This document shows positions 35,240 through 46,884 of a stretch of 64,000 nt of DNA, in pieces. Origin of the DNA: Rhizophagus clarus (taxonomy: Eukaryota; Glomeromycota; Glomeromycetes; Glomerales; Glomeraceae). The stretch spans positions 3,288,001-3,352,000 of the forward strand of contig BLAL01000285.1 of the NCBI GenBank assembly GCA_015698045.1. The letters are read 5' to 3'. A program made the position numbers and the translations under genes. A model generated the notes under the pieces. The model was not told the origin of the DNA. It did no database searches and saw nothing but the letters and a program-made list of their open reading frames with translations. How positions within the stretch are numbered: position 1 is the stretch's first letter; each line of letters opens with the position of its first letter.

Positions 35240-36932
35240 TCAGTTATCTGAACTAATTTCTTTGTTAACATCATCTGTTATTTTAAACAGTATAAAACAT
35301 TATTAATACAAATTTAATGATTCAAATAATACATAATAAAATATATTTTGTATATTACCTAAAAATGAGTTTGAAATTTCTAAATCAATTAATTTAGAAT
35401 CCTGATTACCTCCTGTAAGAGCAATAAAATTAGTAATTATAAAAATAATAAAAAATTGTAAAAAAACAGTACCTAGATATGGAGCAATAATAGATGAATT
35501 AACAGGTGTTGTTAAGTTGTTAAATGTAAATACTCTACTAGAGTATATTGCATCAGGATCTTTTTCATATGAAGTTGAAATATTTGGTATTTCCTTATCA
35601 GCTTCTTCAAATATAGCTTTAATATCTTTTCCTTTATAACCAAATTTTTCTTTTTCTTGATATTCATCGTCAGATGTATAAAGAAGAGAACCAAACCAAA
35701 ATCCCACTATATCATACAGTTCATTAGCCGTTGGTCTTTGATTTGAGTTAGCATCCATACATTTATGAGCTATTTTCTTATAAAATTCAGGAGTCCCTTT
35801 TCCAAATTCTGGTCTGAGTCCATTACATATATCTAATGCTAAGCTGATATCATGTTTCCTTTTATAAAAAGATGGTTTTCCTGATGATAATTCCGCCATA
35901 ATTACACCAAAACTATAGATATCAGATGATAATGTATATGGTTCTCCATTCAAAATTTCTGGTGCAATATATGGTAATACTCCACATATTTTTTTATCTG
36001 ATTTTTGTTTATTTGATGGTCCTGATAATCCAAAATCTGAAATACGAGAAAATCCATTACATATTAATATATTTCCACTATGAAAATCTTTATGAAGATA
36101 TCCTATTCTATGTAATGACTCAAGGTTACTTATTACCCAACGTAAAATTCTAATTTTAACATCCCATAAAAGACTATTACCATAATTTAACAGAACATTT
36201 CTTAAACTTCCTCCATCAGCATATTCTAAATTCATCATGAATTCTTTAGTTTCTGGATCTTTGGTTATTCCAAAAAGTTTTAATGGAAAGGTAGTTGATT
36301 TACAAAATTCCCAATGTGTTTTAAGCTATTATTCGTATCAAAGTTATGTAAATTAATTATTGATCGACGTTAAACATTTGTATTAAGTTTACACATATTT
36401 TTTATTTTTTAATAAAACCAACCTCATTTAAATATTCAATTGACATATTCTGTGATCCATTTAACCTTTTCAATGCGACTTTCTTAGGTTTGGGTTCTTC
36501 TTTTTTCCAATTTCCATCATCTTGTTTTTCATATCGCGTTTCACCATCAACCCATGTTGCAGAATACACTTTTGCAAATCCACCTTCACCAATTTGCTCT
36601 ATGTCTTCAAACTTATCAAATGGTATCCATTCAACAAATCCATAACCATATTCCCTTCTATCATAAATTGTATCTTTGATAAATTTGTCAATATCATTAT
36701 TTCCGCTGGTCCAACCATTAATCATTCTAATCGGGTCACATTCTTTACACCATAATTCTTTGGTGAATGATTTATTACAATAAGAACAATTTCCATAGTT
36801 GATTTTTTCTGAATTAGAATATTCATCAGAATCAGAAATATTGAATTTACTAAATTCAGCTTCCATTATAACTTGAGTTTTCTTAACATTGGAAAAGTGT
36901 TGGAGTTTTTTGTTTTTTTTACTAGCAAACAA
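35240..36932 (-). CDS. Protein kinase (tyrosine-kinase-like type) with N-terminal Zn-ribbon
   Basis: Four exons: 36932-36423, 36325-35473, 35412-35359, 35274-35240; 483 aa with phase kept. An N-terminal CxxC-x9-CxxC motif (Cys 49, 52, 62, 65) resembles a small zinc ribbon. The kinase domain spans about 108-380: glycine loop IGEGGFAKV (114-122), VALK lysine 155, catalytic loop HKDFHSGN (Asp250, Asn255), DFG 267-269, APE 291-293, and the QRPT motif, so all catalytic residues are present. It should phosphorylate Ser/Thr or Tyr. This class is greatly expanded in Rhizophagus-like fungi (family knowledge). The acidic C-terminus DDVNKEISSDN comes from the tiny last exon. The first intron has an unusual GTTGGT donor. 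The 60-base intron 35413-35472 has no stop in frame. Met23 is an alternative start. Confidence 0.88.
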
Positions 36933-39458
36933 TTTTTGGCGTTATTTTAGTTACTATTGTACTAATCAATGAGTATAGAAAAGGAATTAAAATTCCAGAT
37001 TTAGGATAGTTATTTCATGGATATTGATGATTTTCACGGCTGCGTCGTGAAAATCATGAGCAGCCGCAATAGACTCTGTGATTTTGATGATAACCATTTT
37101 ATCCCAAATATTGACAGACTTTTTATCTATCTTTTTAAATAAACACCATCCGTGAGAATATCAAGAAAAAAAAAATCATGGGAACCGTGGGATAATCATC
37201 TGTGTCCAAAATTTTTTACAAAAAAAAAATTTAGAAACGAAATAAAAGTGTGCGGAAGAGAATAATAATTTTTCTAACTAGTAATATTTTCATTTTATTT
37301 TTGAATTTATATAATATTTCGTCAAAAAACTTTTTTAGATTTTTTTTTTTTTTTTTTTTTTTTTTTGTGTTGAAAAAAGATCGTAAAAATTTAGCGGTGC
37401 TAAGGTTAAAAAAAAAATAAAGGAGGTCAACTACGAGCGAAGAAAAGACGGAAATGGATGATGGTTAACACCTTTTTTGGAGAATTTTCGTAGAATTTGA
37501 AGAAATTTGGTTTTTTTCCGCAGAAAATGAGAAAGTGACGCAACAAAATCCCTGTGACTAACTTGCTGGAAAAGAACCGTGATTTTTGCAGATCATAAGG
37601 TGTCACACAGGTAGTGAAATACTAACCAGCTAAACTGGATGATGTATGATAAGCGATTAAATAGATGATTGTTTTTCATATTTTTTCGCGCTTTTCACTC
37701 CGTCTGCTGCAGATTTGTTTTGTGGAAGGTACGTTATTCTCATGTTACAAGTTATGTAATAATTTTCTAATAATTTTAAAATACATATACAAAATGTAAT
37801 TTTTTCTGCTGAAAATTTTAGCAAGAATGTATGTAAAAGCGTGCAAGCGTCAAGAATGTTTAAAGACACTTGTCAATGGCTTTATTAAGTTTATATAGAT
37901 TTCTTCAGTTTTATTTAATAATTTTAGTAATAAAAGTCATAAAAGATAAAGTTTACCTCGGTATTGAGAAAAAGTAATTTTTAATAAAATTATAATAACA
38001 TATAAATAATACAGTATAATACATTTAATAAAATGTCAATAATAAACTTTATAAGATGAAAGTTTTTTGAAAAAAAAAAATTTGAAAATTTAATTTCTAG
38101 GTGAATAATTCTCTAAATGCTGAAAAAAAAAAAATTTTTTTATCTAAAATAACTTTACGCTTTTTGTTAAAAACTTTACGATAGTTTCTCTCAAAATCAA
38201 ATATACACAAAACAAACATAACCAATAAAACTCATACATCCCAGGATTCTAATCGAGAATAATATTGCGGAGGTCACGAAATGCCCACTAGATCTTCTAA
38301 GGGTGAAAAATAGAAAGTAATCCGGACTTGTAAGGAATAAGATATGGATTAAGAAATCAAGCTGGAACAAAAGGGAATGAAGTAAAAGTAATGGTGATAT
38401 TGTTTGCTTGCAACAAAATCTGGGCTCGGGATCCACAATAATAAAATCAGTTTTTTTTTTCAAAGTTACTGGGAGCAAATGGTCAGACAGGATGAGATAG
38501 CGGGATAAGAATTGACTAAGGTGTCAAATAGAACAAGTAAAGGAATGTATAAGGAAAAAAATAAATTCAGAAAGGAAAGTGGGAATGCTTTAATGTAATA
38601 GTTACAAATAGAATGAATAAAAAGATTGTTTAATTAGTTAGGCTAATATGGAATCATAAATATTAGATAAAATTGATTTTTATAAGTATAAGTAAAATTA
38701 GATTAGTTTAAAAGTGCAGTCAAGTCGTCAAATCCTATTCTAAGATTAAATTATCTCAAATACAGTATGTCTCACTTATTATATAGCTCAAAGATGTGAG
38801 TACCTAGTACATAAAGTTAATGTTTATGGAAGCTATAAATAACAATTTCAATTCATATATTATTATTTCTTGAATTTATTAATTTGATTTATTATTTGAA
38901 GCTATAAAAATTATAAATTAAATTCAATATCAATAATTTACAATTTACAAATGACGTTTATTACAATTTACTTATTGTATAACTATTTTTTTTTTAATTG
39001 GAAATTGAAAACAATATAATAGTTTTTTTTAGCAAATTGTATCTTGCGGTTTTAATGTTAAGGATTTACATAAGTTCATAGTAAAATTCTATTAAATTTT
39101 TTTATTTTTAGATTTTATCTTAAAAGAATATACAATTAAACAAATTATATAAGCGCAGCTTTATATATAATAAGTGAAATGTAACAGAATATTTAAATAA
39201 CCACGTTTTATAAAAAAAATTCTAGCATTACAAACAAAATAAATTTTGGCAAGCAGCAAGCATAAAGTTGATTTTAAATAAAAAATATACAACATAATAA
39301 CAGATAATTTATTATTGATATAATAATGTATAATAAATAACAGGTCAGGTTTCAAATTTAAAAAAAAGTTATAAATATTTGTAATCAGCTATTGAATTTT
39401 TGACAATCACATGAATCACATGAAATTTACTACTAATTTAAATAAAAAAATTTTCAGG
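36933..39458. other. Intergenic between the kinase and channel C
   Basis: No gene supported. Contains a 12-bp hairpin (37027-37057), a poly-T run near 37339-37366, and scattered A/T runs. Open stretches at 37657-37869 and 38197-38478 (minus strand) lack family signal. Confidence 0.55.
37027..37057. promoter_or_regulatory. Perfect 12-bp inverted repeat upstream of the kinase gene
   Basis: ATGATTTTCACG (37027-37038) is exactly inverse to CGTGAAAATCAT (37046-37057) with a 7-base loop. It lies about 95 bases upstream of the kinase start. It could be a dimer-binding site or a transcript hairpin. Confidence 0.4.
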
Positions 39459-42400
39459 TTAATGTGAGGATTGCTTTTGTGAGACGAGTATTTCTTCTAA
39501 TACTCTACGTAAGGTTGCCTCATCGACAAGAGGAGTTTCTTTTAATACTTTGTGCAAGGTAGCTTCATCAACGGGATTATGTGAATTATGTTGTATCCCG
39601 AGAACTTTTAATAGTTCAAGCTTTAATTCTGAAAATTCATTTATGTTCCATTCTCCTTCTTTAATCATTTCTTTAACCTTTTGTCGAGTCTTGTCAACAT
39701 CGGCATAATAATATCTTGGAAATAATATTTACTATAAATACACTACTATTCATAAAAACGAAATTTTAACGATCAAATATAACTTACATTATATCAGGAA
39801 ACCATGTTTTCCAACGTCTCTGATGTGGTAATAGGTAAAATAATTCAATTTCAGCCAGAACCTTTGAAAAAAAAATCGAAAGAATTTAGTACTTTAACAA
39901 TTATTAAACCAAAATACCAAATAATAATATACTGAATATACAGTACCTCCGCCTTCTGTACTAAATATGTGACTCTGTTGTTATCTTTTTCAATTGCATT
40001 ACCAAGTAATCCAACAAGCAAATTCATAAGATATACGATAGTCAAAAATGAGAAGAAAACTATCAATATTACAAGTGATGGATTGTCTTTATATGTCCAA
40101 TTGGATAATGCACTTGAGTCACCTATGATAAAATAAAATTTTTATTAGATTACTTGTAAATTATGCTAAAATTTAGAGTGAACATTTTTTTGTATACCTG
40201 TCAAGAATTGATAAATTGCAAAAACAGCAGTTCCAAAATCTATAAACATATTTGTATTTTTACCAGGTGGTTGAATCAAATATGGATTTGGATCAATCGT
40301 TCCATTTTCAAATATTCGATGGTAAACAGGGGCTATATTCCAAGGATTATTTGGATCATGATCATCTGTAGGTTCTGGTGATAATAAAATATAAAATGTA
40401 TGCGCAAAACTAATTATAATAATAAACAAAACCACCAAAAAAGAAGCAGCCTGTTTTCCAACACTAATGATTATTGCAAAGTATACACCAAAAGATTCAT
40501 ATACTCTAAGAAATAATAGAAACTTTATATCTAAAAACAAACATGAAAAAGAAAGAAACTGAATATTTCTATCATTTGTTTGAAGCCAATGAATAGAAGT
40601 GTAAATTGGAAACAAAAATGCAATTAAATCTATAACATTAAATAACATAATTAGTTTAATAATTGATAAATAATAATAATGCAAAGTAATTAAAATATAT
40701 GTATATTACCAAATATATTCCAAAAATTATTGACCCATTTAATAGGATTATAAATAAATTGACGAACTTTAAAACTCAGATGAATAAATCCAAGTATAAT
40801 TGAAGCAATTAAAAGTTGTTTTTGTATATTATCATCAATGTATTCTTGAGGAATAGTTGCTGCAGCAGTAAAACATCCAAGTAAAACTATAAATCCAAAC
40901 CAGATTATTGTATAATAATATTTTCCATATTTGTTCCATTTAAAATTAATTAATGTCTCACCATTCCATGTTTCATAAATATCTTTACTAATTATTTTAA
41001 CAAATGGACTTGATTGAGGCATAATTAACTCTAAAAACCAATTGTAATTTTGTGGATAAGTAACAAATTTAATATAAGGATTCATAAAAGTAATTATTGG
41101 TATTGTTTTCGTATGTTTAATAATTTTAATATTTTCAAAAATATTATTAATAAAATTAATAAAATGAAAATAAATAGGTCTGAATTTATTTATAACAATA
41201 CGAATAATGAAAATGATGGGAAAAAGGAGTAAACGGATTATTTTAAGTATCCTATGAATCCTTTTTATATAAATGTGATTCATCAATTTTTTGCATTTGT
41301 ATGACCAAGTTAAATCAGTTATATGAGGATATTGAAAGAAGGAATGAAGATGTAAATTAATATTCTTATATTCTATACTATAAAAAGAATCTGTGATCAT
41401 AATTGTGTCTAATGAATATCTTGAAGTATACTCGGGATAAAATTCATTCAACAAACGCATTATAGAAGTAATAATACTTAAAAATATCATATTATTTTCT
41501 AAATCTTCTTCAAAATGAAACATACATTCTTTATAAATATCTTCTACTAAATCTAATTTATGTTCTTTAATTCCAAATGTTAATAATGCAACACCATATT
41601 TTAAAAGACTATGCTTATTATTTTTTATATCTGAAACCCAACCATCACAAAGTTTGAAACTCTTATAATTTGGTAAAGGTAAAGTAGATCCTAAAAATAT
41701 TTTCTTGTAATTTGTTGATTGGATATCCATATGATAATAATAGTTCAAAGAAATGGATTTATCATTTTCATTAAGATGGTAAATAAAAAGACCTACTGTT
41801 GTTAGTAAAACGATATTATTACCATCAAGAAACTTAATATTAATTAAAAGTATAACTCTATGAACATTATCACTTTGATTTAACTTTTCAACTCTTGTAC
41901 AAGCTAAATCACATTCATCACATTTATCCCATGAAATATTAGCATTAATTTTTTTAAAAACTTCCAGTTTAATATTAAGATTGGATTCACAATAAATTTT
42001 CCATTTAGTTAAATTATGATTAAGTTCAATTCTTTGTCCATGTTTGGCTATTTGAAACACTGCACTTACATCTTCCATATTTAGGCTCAATAGATGAATA
42101 TTTAGGTGATGACATGCACTAAATATTTCCTTAAAATCATTAAAATCATCATAAAGGTACCAATTTTCAATAATTTCATTAGAATTTTCATATGGTAAGT
42201 TCATTCCTGCTAGAATTTCATTAAGTTTAAACTTCCAAATGTTTCCATCAAGAATTCCAAGTACATATTTGGATGTTTGAACATTATTTAGGAAACTTCT
42301 GAGCTGATGTTCTGATAATTGGCCTTTATCTTTTAAAATGTGTTCCTTCCAATATTGTTTACTATTAATTAATAAAGGATATAATAAAGAATTTAAGCCA

Positions 42401-43533
42401 ATAAGATGTATAAAAATATAAACTAGTTGAGTATATAACTCTAAATAAAAGAAATAATAATTTAATATGATAAAAAGTATTGCATAATTTATATAATTTT
42501 TAACTCTCAATAATTACCACTATTGATATCCAAAGAAACGACGGGAATTTCTAATTCATTCGAATAAATAGTAATTTTATTCTCGAAATTTATAAAAATA
42601 ATCTTATTATTACAAAATTCTGATATCTGATGAAGTTTATATATACGATCACTATAAAATTTCGACCTCTAACAAAGTTTAAAATAGACAAATAATTAAC
42701 TATAAGTTAATAGGCATGTTTAACTTCCCACAAACTCCTACAAACTATTTCCTAGGAAAAAAAAATAATAATAATTTACCTCATATATCATCCCGTTTCT
42801 ATTATTCATTTTTATAATTTTTTCTGTAATAAAATCCCATTCATAAATGGAATTGTCAGAAGATAAGTAAAGTTTATCATATTTTGATATACCAATCACT
42901 TTAGAATCTCTTGGTATCTTGTATATTTTTTTACATTTCCATTTGTTATTTTCAGTTTGCGTCGTATAAATAAAAATCTTGCCATCATTAAAATCGTACA
43001 ATACAAATTCACCTTTTAAGTTAAAGATACAATCAAAATAATGGTTGATGTCATAATCTAAGTCAATTTTTTTATAATCATACTTCATGTCATATATTCC
43101 TATAAATTAATTTAATACCATAATTAGACAATATTAAATTTATAAGGGTGATTGATAATTGTCATTTACCTTTTATAGTATCATTTATAGGCTCACCACC
43201 AAGACACACGAGTTGCTTATCATCGGAAACACATAATTTTTTTATTTCATAAACTAATGGAAATCTTTTGTCTAATTCGATTGGACTATCATCTTTATCT
43301 TGGACATTCCAACCGACAATTGAATTATCATCTCTACTATAAGTAACAAGATATTTTCCATTTGGTGATATTTCTATCAAGGTAATAGGTCTATTGTAAT
43401 GATGTGGCTTTACTAGTTTATCAATATCGTGATCGATATCAATTTTATCGTTACCAGTATCATCGATAATAATTTCGTCATTATCATTATAATTATTATC
43501 AATTTCGATCTCTATCGTCGCAGCGTCGCTCAT
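39459..43533 (-). CDS. Paralog C: WD40-like propeller fused to TRP-like ion channel
   Basis: Eight exons: 43533-43170, 43099-42780, 42668-42518, 42440-40710, 40629-40198, 40122-39947, 39861-39788, 39714-39459. They total 1168 codons (1167 aa) and every phase matches A and B. The N-terminal propeller-like blades include ITLIEISPNGKYLVTYS and PRDSKVIGISKYDKLYL. The helical middle has LLKYGVALLTFGIKEHKLDL. Membrane helices include KYYYTIIWFGFIVLLGCFTA and LLIASIILGFIHLSFKVRQF. The pore is AIYQFLTGDSSALSNW and the last helix is YLMNLLVGLLGNAIEKD. The extracellular pore turret is shorter than in A and B. The tail carries two NPVDEATLHKVLKE-type repeats. The acidic N-terminus (DNNYNDNDE) precedes the first blade. 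Confidence 0.8.
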
Positions 43534-43664
43534 TTATTAGAGTTTAATTTTAAATAAAACAATTAATAATCTTATTTATAATTGTTTTCATAAAAATCAT
43601 AAAATTTTGGCCCGTTTTGTTCAGTATTATATACAAAAAAGAAAGTTATCTAACTTTATTTAAA

Positions 43665-43795
43665 AAAAAAAAAAAAATTCATTGCAAAAACGGCGTGAGA
43701 AATGATCATCGATCTAGTTGTACATCATTGCACCAAGAGTTGGCGTTAAAAAAAAGTTAAACGTCGATTAGATTTAGATCCTTTTGTATAACGTA
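43665..43795 (-). promoter_or_regulatory. Conserved non-coding block upstream of channel C
   Basis: Reads GAAATGATCATCGATC, GTACATCATTGCACC, AGTTGGCGTTAAAAAAAAG, TTAAACGTCGATTAGA, then TATAACGTATCAC, in the same order as the second block upstream of channel B. It lies about 130-260 bases upstream of the ATG. Confidence 0.55.
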
Positions 43796-45427
43796 TCACC
43801 ATACTTTTTTAGTTTGAATTAAAATTTATGATCCTCTTTTTGGTCAAAAAAGTAAAACGTACTTAATTAACTGTTATGCATATTATGTGGATTACTGATT
43901 TAAGATTATGATATAAAAGAATTTTAAAATTAGGCATCTATAGGTTTATAATATATGCGTAATTATGCATTTATTATATGTACCAAATTTTCATAAAATG
44001 CGAAATAAAAAATTATTATTTTACGTTTCTTGATATTAATTTAAATAATTATTTTATTAGAGTGGCAAATATTTTTATTTTTTTTTGCTCAGCGGTGACA
44101 GTACAGAACTACGATAATTTACCAAACTTGATTAAATATACGAAGACGGTGTTTGCATACTTACATTATAATAAAACATTTCACCATCAATTATAGTACC
44201 CTATCTGTTCACCCAAATACATATCACTTATTTGTATCACTACTTTTTTACTTGCACTGCCTATTAAACTTCCATGTGATGATTTTACTTGTTCAAATCC
44301 GAATTTATTTATTTGTTTGTTTATGTTTTTTTAATTTTCTTTTTTTTTTTTTTTAGAAAAAAAGATGTAATACTGTATCTTAAATTGATCATCAAGTTTC
44401 ACAAATTTTGCCGCAAATACAGGAACGTCATAACAAATTTTGAGCAGTCACATGATTTTCAATTACATCTAATCAAAATCCGCTTGTTCAAGAACCATAA
44501 AGCTTTACATTCATGAGATGTCTAAACGTTATACTATGATAATCCTCTATGATATAAAAAATTCGGGTCAACTCGGGCGCTACATGTAAAACAAACGTTT
44601 CTCGTGCACAATTGTAAAGTATTAAAATAGTATTAGTATAATAATAATAAAAAAAAAATTATCGTAATTTGTCTTGAATTGGTTAAATACTATTAATTCA
44701 AAAGCTTGTTTATAATTAAATTATATAATGTGGTTTTTGGATTGATACTTTGATATCTATTTTTTTTTAAATGAACCATAAGAAATAATGGAAATTAAAC
44801 TTCAGAATTTTGTGAACTTTGATTTAATCTGGATATTTTGGCATGATGTAACAGTAATTAACATTTTTATTAGAAATATACTATATTATAAGTAAAAGTC
44901 AAAAAATTAAATTATGAGATTTAATTTGATTAGTGAATCCAAATACAATAAACTTTATTTATCTACTAATATCTTTTTTGTTCCTTCCAAATATTTTTCT
45001 GTACTTATTCGGAAGATACTATTTATAATTATTTTTAAAATTAATTGTTCAAAAAAAATATTATTATTAGTTATTATTTACTTAACAGATGATTTTTCGG
45101 TAATGAAAACCTTATTTGTTTAAAAGACAAAGTTATTTACAGAAATATTCGTTGCTTCTTTGAATCTTTGATATTAATAATGATATGATTTTAAAGTTAA
45201 AAAATTATGTAATATTAAAAGATGGAAATGGATTCATAAATTTTTGATTGATCGAATTGTGGATTAGATATTTATAGCCAAAACAAACGGTTTATTTTTT
45301 TTTTAAAATAAATTCTCAGATTGTCTAAAAGTCGAGTCCGATCGTATCGAGCACTATTCAACACTTCATTTCTGATATTTTGAGTATGTTTTCAAAATAA
45401 TTTGAAATCGTTAAAGAAAAGACCTTT

Positions 45428-46077
45428 CCCTATAAAAAAAAAATGTCCGGAAAATATCTTACAAAAATGTCCAGAAATTGTCCAGAATAAATCTGGCATG
45501 TCTGGAAAATGTCCATTTTTTTGGTATAAATCTGAAACTTAAAATTTTGACGTGTCCAAATTTTGTCCAGAATTTGTCCAGAATTTGTCCAGTATAAATT
45601 TTTGGACAAATTCTGAAACAGTTAAACCTAGACAAATTTCTGACATAGTAAAAACTCGGATAACTTAAACTGGACAAATTTCGAACATGAACAATTTCAG
45701 GACAAATTTTGGATGTTATTTCCAAAGAAGGTTAAATTAATTTTGTAAAAAAATGCAAAAAGCACGAAACTGGCATTCATAACCTTTTTTGTCATACTAA
45801 TTAAATTTGCAGAACAGGCAAAAATATTATATATTTATGATATAAAATTTTAGATTGAGTAATAATAATGTGATCATTATCTGCCAATTGTCTTTCATGT
45901 CAAATTTTGCAAAAATGTATTTCAGGACAATTTCAGGACAAATTCCTAATGTCCCGAAAATGAGGTGCTTTTGGAACAATTTCCGGACATAAAGTGTCCA
46001 GAATTTCCGGACAATTTTTTAGACGATTTTTCTGGACATTTTTCTGGACATTTTTTGGACACTTATTTTTTATAGGG
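45428..46077. mobile_element. Non-autonomous DNA element, TIR CCCTATAA, TGTCC-rich
   Basis: The left end CCCTATAAAAAAAAAATGTCC pairs with the right end GGACACTTATTTTTTATAGGG. The flanks are TTT on both sides (45425-45427, 46078-46080). The 650-bp interior is filled with TGTCCAGAA, TTCTGGACA and GGACAAATT words in both orientations. It encodes no protein. It has the same terminal word and 3-bp duplication as the element at 25235, but a different internal motif. Confidence 0.7.
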
Positions 46078-46884
46078 TTTTAGAACTTTTTGTTTTTGTA
46101 GATTCTACATTTTAGTTAAATTAGATCGTATTAATTATTAAAATATCCCGGTGTGAAGCAACAGGTAACCGCTAGTGCATTGTAAATAAAATATTTGTTT
46201 TTACTGGTTGTTTTTTTTAAAAAACAATATTTTGCTAACTGGTCAATCAACCGGTTATCCGTATCACAAATTAACCGATTGATTAACCGACAATTATTTA
46301 ACTTGCATGCAGTATATTGATATTCCTAACTGGTCGCAAAGTTTTTAAATTGGTTAATTTTAACTATAAAAAATTCCTTCTTAGCGAACGAGAGTAAACA
46401 GTTGTAGTGTAGATTCTTTTTAACGAAAAAGTCATGATCATTAAATCTTTTATTAAAGCTGCAGAAATAGATAGAAAGATCCTCTGGTCCTTCTTTTTAT
46501 ATTCTTTATTGGAGCTATTAACTTAATTTGCATGATCAATTTCATTGCCTTCCTAAATTAACAAATTCTTCATTTAGTAGCTTTTTTTTTTTTTCTGAAC
46601 ATTTTAGAGAAGATAGCAACAATTTTTTACTTCGTGTTATACCATTTATTTAAAATTCAAACTGCCTAATTACGTATATGAAGTTATAATCATAAAATTT
46701 AGAGAATAAAAAAATTGAATTTATTAAATTTTTTAAATTTATGTAATAAAATAACAGAAATGTAAGAATCATGACTTTATATAACAATGTTACTTATATA
46801 TATATTTATTTTATTATACAATTTACTCATCAACTATTCATCAGAGTTAAAATTAACATCTGAATTTGAACCAAATTCGTGAAA

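Larger units (their letters stand above)
43534..46884. other. Intergenic between channels C and D
   Basis: Contains the channel upstream block (43665-43795) and the CCCTATAA element (45428-46077). Plus-strand open stretches at 43978-45123 are short, hydrophobic translations of AT-rich DNA and are not supported as genes. Confidence 0.55.

Noticed and set aside
35413..35472. Apparent transmembrane segment in the kinase tail
   Set aside because: It is bounded by a good donor and acceptor and removing it joins the normal tail, so the default model treats it as an intron. It is kept only as a retention hypothesis.
38197..38478. Minus-strand open stretch of 93 codons
   Set aside because: Hydrophobic translation of AT-rich DNA without conserved motifs or neighbouring exons.
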